Source of the DNA: Clostridiales bacterium
Lineage (GTDB): Bacteria; Bacillota; Clostridia; Oscillospirales; Oscillospiraceae
DNA: 36,838 bases
Assembly (NCBI GenBank): GCA_012520295.1
Contig: JAAYOP010000033.1
Coordinates: 1-36,838 of the forward strand
Direction of reading: 5' to 3'
The position numbers and the translations under genes are program-made. Numbering within the stretch: position 1 is the first letter of the stretch; the number at the start of each line of letters is the position of its first letter. This document shows, one piece after another, positions 1 to 8,281 of this stretch. Below the pieces are notes generated by a model, which saw only the letters and a list, made by a program, of their open reading frames with translations, had not been told where the DNA came from and made no database searches.

Positions 1-476
1 AGGCGCTCAAACCAGCCGTTCAGCATTGAGCACATATTAAAGGTATCGGATTTCAAATATCCTTCGTTTTTCTTGGCTTCGCCCTCCCAGTCCCAGCTGT
101 CGATATCAGGCCATACAACCTTTTCATACCACTCATTGGCATCACTCAGGAAAGGCTTGCCAGGGCGAACCATGGATCCGCCAGCGGAAGGCACATACTC
201 CCACTCGATGCCGAACATGTCCTTGCCTCCGCCCTGCTCGGGTGTCATGTGATTGGCATCAAAGACAAAAGCGCGGGCCACATTATCAGGGTATACCTTA
301 GGCGTAAAAAAACCCTGTTCTGATCCGGTGAGCTGCCATATAGGCTTTCTCTTATATGTTGCGATGACTGCTTCCCTGGGTGATACCGGGTAGTTGTATA
401 CAGGTATCTGTGCCCCGAAAAACCCGGGTTTCATTTCGATGACTTCAAGTTCTTTTGGATCGAATGGTATGCCCAT
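1..476 (-). CDS. Uroporphyrinogen decarboxylase (URO-D)-like protein, N-terminal part, cut by window edge
   Basis: About 158 N-terminal residues are visible; the frame stays open to base 1, so the C-terminus lies outside the window. The start at 476 follows a strong ribosome binding site (TGGAGGTTTATAAA then ATG). The protein contains the stretch PVSPREAVIATYKRKPIWQL, which resembles the N-terminus of URO-D superfamily proteins common in anaerobic Clostridia. That superfamily includes true HemE and the corrinoid methyltransferases MtaA, MtbA and CmuA. An extra leader of about 25 residues and the Trp/Asp-rich tail of the visible part (WPDIDSWDWEGEAKK) fit the methyltransferase-like branch better than HemE, but this is inference. 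The catalytic or metal-binding residues lie in the missing part, so the substrate cannot be named. It is read in the same direction as the cytochrome unit next door but is separated from it by a terminator. Confidence 0.65.
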   Translation of the reverse strand, partial: MGIPFDPKELEVIEMKPGFFGAQIPVYNYPVSPREAVIATYKRKPIWQLTGSEQGFFTPKVYPDNVARAFVFDANHMTPEQGGGKDMFGIEWEYVPSAGGSMVRPGKPFLSDANEWYEKVVWPDIDSWDWEGEAKKNEGYLKSDTFNMCSMLNGWFER

Positions 477-817
477 TTTATAAACCTCCATTTATATCAA
501 CCTTTCTCTCCCTGACCAAATCCTGTCAGGGGACCTGCTATCATGGTTAATATTAATATAGATGCCAGCAAATAGCAAGGGCTTGAAAACAAGATTTTTA
601 TTTTATTTCTAAGTGAATTCTTATGACAATCTACCTTTTGGATAGCTGTTTTATCTCTAAACGTGTTTGGGTTTTAAGTCACGGATTTTAGGAATGCTTA
701 AAATGCCAGTGTTAGCGTTATTATAAAAGCTGAAGCGGTCAGCTTATAATGCACCTGAAAAACAGGGCATTGCCGATGGATGCAATGCCCTGTTTGAAGC
801 CGGCTATGAGGTTTAGG
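477..817. other. Intergenic spacer between URO-D-like gene and cytochrome gene
   Basis: This spacer of about 340 bases holds no convincing gene. It contains the terminator of the cytochrome gene (761-795, listed separately). A small hairpin in the URO-D leader pairs CCCTGAC at 510-516 with GTCAGGG at 525-531. An imperfect hairpin lies at 721-750 (TTATAAAAGCTGA against TCAGCTTATAA). Weak minus-strand promoter matches for the URO-D gene can be drawn in the AT-rich part (540-640), for example TTGTCA, 18 bases, TAAAAT. None is strong enough to list on its own. Confidence 0.4.
761..795 (-). terminator. Rho-independent terminator of the cytochrome gene
   Basis: A perfect 13-bp stem pairs AACAGGGCATTGC (761-773) with GCAATGCCCTGTT (782-794) around an 8-base loop. 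On the minus strand it is followed by a short T run (TGTTTTTC). It lies 23 bases beyond the stop codon of the cytochrome gene. The stem sequence recurs in two other hairpins in this window, near 10565 and 10815. Confidence 0.8.
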
Positions 818-3652
818 TTAGGGGTTAACCGTTATCCTGACAACGCCCATGTCGCTGAGTCCGCCCGGGTCCGTTACTTTCAGATAGAATTTCAGGACCG
901 TCGGCTCGCTGATCTGGGGGGCTGTAAAGGTGGGCTTAACTCCGGTGGTAGTTGAAAGCTCAACAGTGGGTCCGCTCACCTGACTCCACTCGAAGGTTAT
1001 CGGGTCATTGTCCGTGTCGTCTGAGGCAGAGGCGTCCAGGGTGACTGTTTCGCCGCTTTTAACAGTTTGGTGAGGACCTGCCACCGCCCACGGAGTATGG
1101 TTGGGATTGGAGTCTGCCGTTTCAAAGTATACAAGCAGCACCTTCTTTGTGTGGCCGCCCTTGTATTCCGGAGACAGGAATGGATTTGGGCTTGGGACAA
1201 TATCTTTTATTTCAAATGTCAGGACATTGGGGCCGGAAAAATACTTTGCCATATCCTCCGTTACGGTATAGCTATATATATTGCCATATATATAGCCGGG
1301 AAACTCGGGATTTTTACTTATCTCAAACTGGTCTCCATCGGGATCGGTTACATTGAAGACCAATCTCAGGGTATCACCGGCTTTGACCCGGTATATGTTT
1401 TTGTTTGCGCCCGGGCCTGAGCCGCCGGGGCTAATCTCCACTATCGGCGCGCTATTGGCCAAAACAGTTATTTGAACGTCATCTGATGAGGTGTTGCCAA
1501 ACTCATCCTTTACGGTGAATGTAACCGTATGGGTACCAACATCCTCACTGCTGGGATTGACAGTGTAGATTCCGGCAGTATTCCAGGTGTTATTAATAAC
1601 CTTTCCAAAGTCCCCTTCCATGGAGAATTCCAGGTTTTCCGCCATATAGTTTTTCACTGTGAGGGGGAATGTCAGCTCCTGTCCTTCGTAAACGGTATAG
1701 TCCGGAATATCATCCATAACCACGGGTTGTCTTTCGGAGATGACTTTTATCTGTGCCGATATTTGGTTGGTTCCCATATTGCTGTTTGCCGTTAAGGTTA
1801 GCGTATAGGTTTGCCCTGCCTGGTCCTTTGCAGGTGTCCATTTGATGGAATATTCATAGTCATTGTTCTGCCAGCTTCCCTTTGTTTTAACCAGCTCCGC
1901 CCCTTCAGGGAGGCCTGATGCAATAATTTCAATATCGCCGTCCCTTGCCTGGGCTCTGATAATTCTCAAAACATAGGGTTCTCCCGCCACTGCCGTGTCC
2001 GAACCGAAGGGCAGAATTATGGGCTTGTCGGGAGCGGGGTCAACCAGGTTCCACTTATACGGGGTAAAGGGGTTTTTATACTCTGATGGATTTGTGGGAT
2101 AAAGCCTTCTGATGTATGCTTTTACAAATTCCTTTTGATCACTTGTCAGAACATCCTGCAGGCTTTCATAAGACCTTACGAGGTGCTCATATCTCTCTCT
2201 GTCCCTGTTGCCATCCGGCAAGTTGTATGAGTCACTTATCAGTGTTCGCAGCTGTTGTTCCGACACGCCTATAGCTGCCAACCACTGCCTGTATATAAGC
2301 TCAAGGAATGGATTTACGATTGTTTCCTTGTCATGAGAATAGTAGGGGATACCCTGGTATTGCCAGTACATATCAATCAGGTATTTTCTAGTGGCAGCCC
2401 CGTAGTTGGGAATTGATTCCACGCCCGGATATTTCTCGTTGGGATAGGTTTTTGAGTGGTTCCACATTTCTGCGAATCCCTTCATGCCGGTAAAAAGCTG
2501 GATATCGGGCCCTCCAAATAGCCCTGCATCGAAGACTTTGCAGCCCCAGGGCATGGTGGCGTACCAGTAATAGGGGGTGGGCTGGAAATCTCCCCTTTTC
2601 CCGGTGACAAACATTGTGGAGTATTGGGTCCACTTATTCCTGTAAGCCTCTCTTGAACTAATGGTTTCTCTTGGGTTTATCCCGTAGGAATTGAGATGGT
2701 CAAGATTGGATCCGGGCCCCCAGAGTATTGTGTTTTCATAGGGCCCCCATTCCCACGGGCCGCTCCATTCATTGTTTATCCTTTGGGGAAGTCCGTATTC
2801 AAAGTCAAGAACACCCAGCCAGCATAAAAATGATGTGCTGTAGACTGCTTCCAAAAAGTCCTTTGAATGGTCAAGCCTCCAGTAATCGTGAGGTGAGAAC
2901 TGGTACTTGGTATATACGCTGTTTGCATAGAAATTAAACCATAAACCCATCCCCTGGTCCGGCAGAGGGAGATTGTTCAGGTCATATCTCATAATTTTCA
3001 TATAGTTTCTTATTTCGTTGACGGCCTTATCCAGCGGGACTTCATGGGGCATATACTCAGACCAGCTGGCAATGGGATATGGGAGAATAACATTTGTCAT
3101 GTCATATGAATCATAAATCTTATCAATGCATATGTCATCAGGTGTAGGTATCCTGTGGCCTGTCAGTGAACCCCAGAAATCCGCGTCACTGTAGAGTATG
3201 GGATTTGGATTTCCCGGCTCCAGATTATATGGTCCGGGCTGCAGAAAAGGAACATCCTGGCTTTGAAAAGGTCCGTCATTGTAGTATCTGAGGTATTCAT
3301 AGACCTTTTCACCTATTTCGGGGTCGGTTGCCGCGCCGACAAATTTTTTCACACTGGCTATAACCCTGGCGGAGTTAAAGTCAGGATCTCCGAAATAAAC
3401 CAGATCTCTTCCGCTGTCGCTGTGGCATACGGCGCATTTGGCATCAAACATCTCTTTACCTTCGGAAAGTCTGGTCTCAGAATATGCATCCGGCTCCATG
3501 TAGTCAACTGGCACCTTACCTCCTGAGATGATGTTAGTGCCATCGGATATAAGGGTTACTGAAGAATCTTCCGAGAACACCTGTGCCGTGCAGGTAAATA
3601 CAAGGCCAAAAACGACCAGGCAAATAACGGATTTAACTACATTTCTGCGCAT
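818..3652 (-). CDS. Secreted mono-haem cytochrome c with Ig/PKD-like C-terminal repeats
   Basis: I chose the start at 3652 (944 residues) over an upstream ATG at 3688 because GGAGGGAGAGAGCT precedes it and the protein then opens directly with a signal peptide (MRRNVVKSVICLVVFGLVF). One haem c site, CAVCH, is seen at residues 73-77 and no other CXXCH is present. A Met ligand at usual class I spacing is not obvious; His166 or Met201/His203 are possible but unproven. Residues about 100-540 are rich in Trp, Tyr and Pro and match no family I recognise. From about 543 onward come four beta-sandwich-like repeats. The last, at about 845-944, has PKD character (VTLDASASDDTDNDPITFEW). The protein is probably extracellular or wall-associated and moves electrons at the cell surface; the partner is unknown. 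It lies 51 bases downstream of the ccmF-like gene, in one operon. Confidence 0.8.
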   Translation of the reverse strand: MRRNVVKSVICLVVFGLVFTCTAQVFSEDSSVTLISDGTNIISGGKVPVDYMEPDAYSETRLSEGKEMFDAKCAVCHSDSGRDLVYFGDPDFNSARVIASVKKFVGAATDPEIGEKVYEYLRYYNDGPFQSQDVPFLQPGPYNLEPGNPNPILYSDADFWGSLTGHRIPTPDDICIDKIYDSYDMTNVILPYPIASWSEYMPHEVPLDKAVNEIRNYMKIMRYDLNNLPLPDQGMGLWFNFYANSVYTKYQFSPHDYWRLDHSKDFLEAVYSTSFLCWLGVLDFEYGLPQRINNEWSGPWEWGPYENTILWGPGSNLDHLNSYGINPRETISSREAYRNKWTQYSTMFVTGKRGDFQPTPYYWYATMPWGCKVFDAGLFGGPDIQLFTGMKGFAEMWNHSKTYPNEKYPGVESIPNYGAATRKYLIDMYWQYQGIPYYSHDKETIVNPFLELIYRQWLAAIGVSEQQLRTLISDSYNLPDGNRDRERYEHLVRSYESLQDVLTSDQKEFVKAYIRRLYPTNPSEYKNPFTPYKWNLVDPAPDKPIILPFGSDTAVAGEPYVLRIIRAQARDGDIEIIASGLPEGAELVKTKGSWQNNDYEYSIKWTPAKDQAGQTYTLTLTANSNMGTNQISAQIKVISERQPVVMDDIPDYTVYEGQELTFPLTVKNYMAENLEFSMEGDFGKVINNTWNTAGIYTVNPSSEDVGTHTVTFTVKDEFGNTSSDDVQITVLANSAPIVEISPGGSGPGANKNIYRVKAGDTLRLVFNVTDPDGDQFEISKNPEFPGYIYGNIYSYTVTEDMAKYFSGPNVLTFEIKDIVPSPNPFLSPEYKGGHTKKVLLVYFETADSNPNHTPWAVAGPHQTVKSGETVTLDASASDDTDNDPITFEWSQVSGPTVELSTTTGVKPTFTAPQISEPTVLKFYLKVTDPGGLSDMGVVRITVNP

Positions 3653-3703
3653 AGCTCTCTCCCTCCATACTAAAATATAGTTCGGCAATATATCATATGA
3701 GTG

Positions 3704-5551
3704 CTAAGAATCATTTGGTATTTTTCTAAAACATAGAAACACCGCGGCTGATATCATTAATGCAATGCCGAGCCAAATCAGGGAAACCCATCTATACAAT
3801 GAGACTTTTAAAAGAATATCTCCATCATCTGTAGCGTTTTCGATGATTATGTATAAATCTTCTCTAAATGAGCTTGATATGTATGCTTTTGAGTGATACA
3901 TATTTTTCTTTTTATAGTGCGTAAGAGTGATTTTAATATCTTTGTTCTTCTTGCCGTCAAAAAAGGAGAGTGCGGCATTCCATGCCTTCATCTCAGGCTC
4001 GTCGAATATATGAAAATCCGTCATCTCCAATATGTAGCTGCCCATACTGACGGTAGTATTTTTATTTAAGATTATCCTTGCTTCCGTCTTCATATTTCTG
4101 CTTCCGGTGAAGCCGAGTGCAAGGATAACGATAGAAAGATGGATTATATACAAAAGAAAACAGCCGGTATTACTGAAGGACTTGCCTGTGGCTGATATGA
4201 AGCTGAGGACAAAACTAGTTATACAAAACGCACAAATTACCAGTGCGATCCTGGTAAATACCGAAAATGAAGCCATATTGGGTTGCAGGAGCGTGATTAA
4301 TCCGGTTACCAGCGAAACCGTGACGATGAGAATTCTCAGCTTATTGGATTTGTTTTTTAAAGTGAAATATATTGTCAAGTTAAGAAGGATAAGCATTCCC
4401 AATATGCCGAAAACAAAGTCGTAGGTTTTTTCCGTAATATTCAAGCCTTCAAAGGGAAACAGTGGGGAAATGGTCATTAAAGCTATTATCACGGCACATA
4501 AAACCATAAGACACGGCGGTAGACGGCGTGCCATGCGATTGAAACTAAACTCATATGTACCCGACCTATGCCTTTTTCTGAAAACTGTCAAGAAAGCCGA
4601 AAGGCATATGGCAGCCACAATTAGCACGGTCAGAAAGAAAACTGTTTTCCCTGCCCGGCTTGAATATGCATGCACAGAGCTTATAATGCCGCTTCGCGCT
4701 AAAAAGGTGCCAAGAAGAACTGAGAGGGCTGTGCAGGATATTAAAACAATAGGTGAGCGGCCGGTGGATTTATTATGGCCGGATATATGCAGATGGGCTG
4801 TCAGGAGAAGCCATGTGACCAGGGCAGAATTTTCTATAGGGTCCCAGCTCCAGTAGCCGCCCCAGCCAAGCTCGCCGTATGCCCATATTCCGCCGGTAAC
4901 TATTCCCGCCGTCAGAATAATCCAGCTGAAAAGAGAAAAAAGTCTTGCGGCTTTAAGTCTTGCGGCTTTAGCTTCGGGGCTGCCGGAATATATCAGCTCA
5001 TATAAGTATGAACCAAACGCGGCGAATATGCATGAGTACGATAAAATAATCGCGGGAGGGTGAAAAACCATGCCGATACTCTGAAGGGAAGGGTTGAGGC
5101 CAAAACCATCACTGCCGGCAGCTGTGGACTTAAAGGGGTTATTGAAAAAGAGCAGAGCTACCAAAAAAACCAGGTTGATAACGGTTGTCACAGCCGCCTG
5201 GCATTTCAAATAGTTTTGATTACGCTTCTTGAAGAAAAGATGAATAAAAAAATAAACCAGGCAGTTGCATAACGCCCACAGCAGGAGGGAGCCGGCAGAG
5301 CCTGACCAAAACGCAGATATTTTATATATCAGAGGCAGATTGCGTTCAGTATTTCTAAAAACGTATTCCACGGAAAAGTCACTGCTAATCAGAAGATAGA
5401 GCAGAATGGATGAGGAGAGCACTATGAATGCACAGGAGGATATTGCCGCTCTTATTCCCCATTTTATATTTTTTATAATTATCAGCAGCATCAGGCTGAA
5501 AACACTGAGAATTAGCGAGGTTACAAGAGGGATATTTCCTAACAGCCCCAT
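3704..5551 (-). CDS. ccmF: CcmF-type cytochrome c haem lyase (System I)
   Basis: An integral membrane protein of 615 residues with many hydrophobic helices, close to the usual CcmF length of about 650. It joins haem to CXXCH motifs on the outer face of the membrane. The CcmF landmarks are in order: the first periplasmic haem-binding His in FHPPAIIL (His164), the tryptophan-rich WGGYWSWDPIEN motif (230-241), a His-containing segment after it (TAHLHISGH), GTFLARSGIISSVHAY carrying a further conserved His (294), and a large extracytoplasmic C-terminal domain closed by a final helix. The start at 5551 has GGGAGGTTAGT just before it; the ATG at 5572 has no ribosome binding site. It is transcribed with the cytochrome gene. 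No ccmA, B, C, D, E or H gene and no System II resB is visible nearby. Confidence 0.9.
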   Translation of the reverse strand: MGLLGNIPLVTSLILSVFSLMLLIIIKNIKWGIRAAISSCAFIVLSSSILLYLLISSDFSVEYVFRNTERNLPLIYKISAFWSGSAGSLLLWALCNCLVYFFIHLFFKKRNQNYLKCQAAVTTVINLVFLVALLFFNNPFKSTAAGSDGFGLNPSLQSIGMVFHPPAIILSYSCIFAAFGSYLYELIYSGSPEAKAARLKAARLFSLFSWIILTAGIVTGGIWAYGELGWGGYWSWDPIENSALVTWLLLTAHLHISGHNKSTGRSPIVLISCTALSVLLGTFLARSGIISSVHAYSSRAGKTVFFLTVLIVAAICLSAFLTVFRKRHRSGTYEFSFNRMARRLPPCLMVLCAVIIALMTISPLFPFEGLNITEKTYDFVFGILGMLILLNLTIYFTLKNKSNKLRILIVTVSLVTGLITLLQPNMASFSVFTRIALVICAFCITSFVLSFISATGKSFSNTGCFLLYIIHLSIVILALGFTGSRNMKTEARIILNKNTTVSMGSYILEMTDFHIFDEPEMKAWNAALSFFDGKKNKDIKITLTHYKKKNMYHSKAYISSSFREDLYIIIENATDDGDILLKVSLYRWVSLIWLGIALMISAAVFLCFRKIPNDS

Positions 5552-5601
5552 ACTAACCTCCCAGGCACACATGCTTGCAAACCAGATATTAACTATATTG
5601 C

Positions 5602-5630
5602 ATTATAATAGCATAAACGTCAATGCACAA
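5602..5630 (-). promoter_or_regulatory. Putative sigma-A promoter of the ccmF-cytochrome operon
   Basis: On the minus strand, TTGTGC (5625-5630) and TATAAT (5602-5607) are 17 bases apart, about 50 bases upstream of the ccmF start. A further TTGACA lies upstream near 5660. This is a pattern match only. Confidence 0.5.
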
Positions 5631-5761
5631 ACTGTATAAAATTAACAAATTATTTTGTGTCAAACATACATTATCCATACCGCTCCCGCTGAAATAATAC
5701 AAAAAAGAATATACAGCTTACCGGCGGCATAGCAGCGCAAACAGGCATTAAATAAGGGAGC

Positions 5762-5793
5762 AAAAAAAGGGGTATCTCACCCGGAGATACCCC
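5762..5793 (-). terminator. Rho-independent terminator of the FAD flavoprotein gene
   Basis: A perfect 10-bp stem pairs GGGGTATCTC (5769-5778) with GAGATACCCC (5784-5793) around a 5-base loop. On the minus strand it is followed by seven T residues (5762-5768). It lies about 50 bases beyond the flavoprotein stop codon. Confidence 0.9.
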
Positions 5794-5845
5794 CCATTCC
5801 CTGATATACCATCTGTGCAGCATTCCTGAAGCCAGCTCTATGCTC

Positions 5846-7408
5846 TCAGGCGGTAAAATCCACCCCGCTTATGCTGTCGGCAATCTGCATGGCATATGCC
5901 AGGGCGCGTCCGTAGCTGTTGCCGTTCAGAAGAAGTGGGTAATCTACCGCATACATGCCCCCTGCAACGTTGCCTACCGCATACAGTCCGGGTATCGGCC
6001 TGCCGTCTGTCCCAAGTACATTCAGATTGGTGTCTGTCAGTGCCCCGCCGAATACATCCAGCAGAGCGGGGCCCCATTTAAGGGCATAGTACGGCGGCTG
6101 GGATACGGAGGTCAGCAGTTCGCTGCGTTTGCCGAAATCCGTATCATCACCGGCGGCTACTAACTCATTATAGCGTGCTACGGTTTTTTGAAGGTTATCT
6201 GCCGGTACGTCAATCAGCTTTGCCAGTTCTTCAATAGTAACTGCCTTGAACCCGTTTCCGCTGGCAATGGTTCTTTCAATATCCTTTTCCATCATGTCCC
6301 GGTTGAATTTATCGCCAATAACACTGAGCGGAGCCATGCCCTGACCGCCGATTATATTCCAGCGTTCGGCAATTTCATCAAGATACTTGCTGTCGAAGAC
6401 AGAAAATGCGAAATCACCACCCGGCTGCATAAGGCACCGCACAGACTTGGCCTGCATCCATGTATCCTCGTTCATAAAGCGCTTGCCCAGCCGGTTGACA
6501 TGGAGGAAAAAGCCCTGGAAGCCGCTGTATCCGAGAGCGTGCAGGGTCGGAGCCCATTCGGGGTTGTCAAGCACCGCTCCAGCCCAAAAGGCCATTTTCT
6601 GACCGTCGCCTGTGTTTCCGCTCCTGGGGAAAATCTTTGCAGTACGAAGCCCGATGGGGCAGAACGCTTCAAGCATTTCCCGATCGTCGCTGCAATCACC
6701 CGTAGCTAGTATGACGGCCTTGTTTCCCCTGTAACGCCGGTATTTTCCGTCTGGGCATTTTGCTATACATGCGACCACGCGTCCGTTTTCATTCTTTTCA
6801 AGCTGTTCGGCGACAGTGCTGCGAAACAATCTGCCTCCGTTTTTCAAAAACTCCTTTTCGAAAATTTCGCACACCAACATCCCGCCTCCGAAATTTTCGT
6901 ATTTAGTGTTCCCTTCCTTCTTGAATACATGGTGGGTACCGGGATATTCATTGAACATGGGTCCTTTGTATCCCACATAGATACCCACATTCAGGCCGCC
7001 CTCCGCCAGTTGAAGCATCCACTCAAAGCCCTCGGCGCTGCGATTTATAAATATCCAGAGCAATTCCTCCTGAACCCGGCTGCCGCTGACCTTCAGCCAG
7101 TCGGCGGCCAATTGCTTCTTGTCGATAACAATGCCCTTTTCGGCCATAGCTTTTGTGTTGATGGCCGCAACTTGCCCGGCCAGGGCTACCAGATGGTCAT
7201 TCTTGTCGATAACAATACCGCTCATGCCCTTGAAGGTGCAGCGTGCCGCGGCGGCAAGGCCGCTGATGCCTCCGCCGATGACAACCACATCGGCCTCCAG
7301 GGTTTCAACGATTTGGCTTTCCGGAATCGGCTGGGGAGGAGTTTCCCAGGAGTAGCCCCGCTTCGGGGACAGCTTGCTGTAGAATTTCATTTCCAGGTTA
7401 TTAGCCAT
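5846..7408 (-). CDS. FAD-dependent oxidoreductase, fumarate reductase/succinate dehydrogenase flavoprotein type
   Basis: The start at 7408 (520 residues) is preceded by AAAGGAG; a longer reading from 7450 lacks a ribosome binding site. The N-terminal dinucleotide-binding motif VVVIGGGISGLAAAARC puts the glycine triplet near residues 45-50. The GKRFMNED segment near 310 and the C-terminal stretch GLYAVGNVAGGMYAVDYP are typical of FAD_binding_2 proteins such as fumarate reductase, urocanate reductase and ketosteroid dehydrogenases. There is no signal peptide, so it is probably cytoplasmic. No FMN-binding domain and no cytochrome or iron-sulfur subunit follows it, so its electron donor is not encoded beside it. 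The divergent flavodoxin-like gene is one possible partner. The substrate cannot be named. It is a single-gene unit with its own terminator. Confidence 0.8.
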   Translation of the reverse strand: MANNLEMKFYSKLSPKRGYSWETPPQPIPESQIVETLEADVVVIGGGISGLAAAARCTFKGMSGIVIDKNDHLVALAGQVAAINTKAMAEKGIVIDKKQLAADWLKVSGSRVQEELLWIFINRSAEGFEWMLQLAEGGLNVGIYVGYKGPMFNEYPGTHHVFKKEGNTKYENFGGGMLVCEIFEKEFLKNGGRLFRSTVAEQLEKNENGRVVACIAKCPDGKYRRYRGNKAVILATGDCSDDREMLEAFCPIGLRTAKIFPRSGNTGDGQKMAFWAGAVLDNPEWAPTLHALGYSGFQGFFLHVNRLGKRFMNEDTWMQAKSVRCLMQPGGDFAFSVFDSKYLDEIAERWNIIGGQGMAPLSVIGDKFNRDMMEKDIERTIASGNGFKAVTIEELAKLIDVPADNLQKTVARYNELVAAGDDTDFGKRSELLTSVSQPPYYALKWGPALLDVFGGALTDTNLNVLGTDGRPIPGLYAVGNVAGGMYAVDYPLLLNGNSYGRALAYAMQIADSISGVDFTA

Positions 7409-7559
7409 TTTTTTAGCTCCTTTCCGGCACTTTTCCTTATTGTAGCACAAATAACAGAAAACGACTATGAAAACAATGCGATTTTTATATACTTTGTTAG
7501 CAGATTAATAGGGGGAACGTATACCAGCTGACTTCCTGACACCCAATCAACTCTAAATA

Positions 7560-7588
7560 TTGACAATTACTGCCTGTTAAATCATAAT
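7560..7588 (+). promoter_or_regulatory. Putative sigma-A promoter of the flavodoxin-like gene
   Basis: TTGACA (7560-7565) and CATAAT (7583-7588) are separated by 17 bases, 32 bases before the flavodoxin-like start codon. Confidence 0.6.
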
Positions 7589-7620
7589 GGATACAAATAA
7601 TTTTTCAGGAGGCTTACATA

Positions 7621-8028
7621 ATGAGCAAAAACATACTTGTCGCGTATTTTTCACAAACAGGAAACACAAAAAAGCTGGCAAACATGATATGTGATGCTGT
7701 CGGCGGAACGTTGCAGGATATCGGCGCAGGAGCAGCCGTCGATTTAGATGCGTATGACACGGTCTTTGTGGGTACGCCAAACTGGGCAGGCACAGTTACA
7801 GAACCGGTTAAAAAATTTTTGTCAGCACATGACTTGTCCGGAAAAACAGTCATTCCCTTCTGCACTCATGGCATGGGCGGGCTGCAGAACGTAGCCTCCG
7901 ATATGGCTGCGCTCTGCCCGAATTCAAAGGTTCTGCAAAGCTTTGCCATCAAGGGCGTGGAGGTGGACAGCGCGCCTGAAAAGCTCAGGGCATGGCTTGA
8001 TGGGCTTGGCTATGGGGCTTTGGTATAG
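7621..8028 (+). CDS. Short flavodoxin-like protein
   Basis: A 135-residue cytoplasmic protein preceded by the strong ribosome binding site CAGGAGG. Its N-terminus ILVAYFSQTGNTKKLA is the flavodoxin FMN phosphate-binding loop (residues 11-16, SQTGNT). The middle segment FVGTPNWAGTVTEPVKKFL and the IPFCTHGMGG region are typical of the flavodoxin-like group of small FMN proteins. It is likely to carry electrons or to act as a small NAD(P)H/flavin-linked reductase. It is divergent from the flavoprotein gene with a spacer of about 210 bases, which suggests but does not prove a shared role. True electron-transfer flavodoxins are usually somewhat longer (about 140-170 residues). Confidence 0.8.
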   Translation: MSKNILVAYFSQTGNTKKLANMICDAVGGTLQDIGAGAAVDLDAYDTVFVGTPNWAGTVTEPVKKFLSAHDLSGKTVIPFCTHGMGGLQNVASDMAALCPNSKVLQSFAIKGVEVDSAPEKLRAWLDGLGYGALV

Positions 8029-8051
8029 TCCAGAGTCTGCAAAATTAAAAC

Positions 8052-8093
8052 AGACATAAGCTGAGAGGCATGCGGAGAACCGCCTGTATGTCT
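8052..8093 (+). terminator. Weak terminator-like hairpin after the flavodoxin-like gene
   Basis: AGACATA at the left pairs with TATGTCT at the right, and inside GCGG pairs with CCGC around AGAA. Only a poor T run follows. It sits just after the flavodoxin-like stop codon, where a terminator is expected. Confidence 0.35.
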
Positions 8094-8230
8094 TGTTAAA
8101 ACAAAAAACCTATTATCTATTTAAACCCGGCAAATGAGCATATACCCATTCCGGGGGAGAAATGATTTGAAGCTGCTTGACATTAAAAATAGGTTATAGG
8201 AATTCTTATGGAAGCCTGTTGTTTCTCGAA

Positions 8231-8269
8231 AAACCGGATGGTTTTCCCTTGTGGAAGACCATCCGGTTT
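8231..8269 (-). terminator. Rho-independent terminator of the GNAT gene
   Basis: A 17-bp stem with one mismatch pairs 8231-8247 with 8253-8269 (AAACCGGATGG against CCATCCGGTTT at the base) around a 5-base loop. On the minus strand it runs into TTTTTCGAG. It lies 12 bases beyond the acetyltransferase stop codon and could also stop plus-strand transcripts. Confidence 0.8.
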
Positions 8270-8281
8270 ACTGTCAACAGT

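Noticed and set aside
818-3652. Possibility of a multi-haem cytochrome
   Set aside because: Only one CXXCH motif is present in the protein; the other Cys residues are isolated.
5640-5665. Rex-like redox operator upstream of ccmF
   Set aside because: Only a half site resembling TTGTTAA plus a 5-base inverted match is seen; the full inverted repeat is absent.
6929-7531. Plus-strand open frame of about 200 codons opposite the flavoprotein gene
   Set aside because: The minus-strand frame has a clear FAD-binding motif and ribosome binding site; the plus-strand frame has no recognisable feature.
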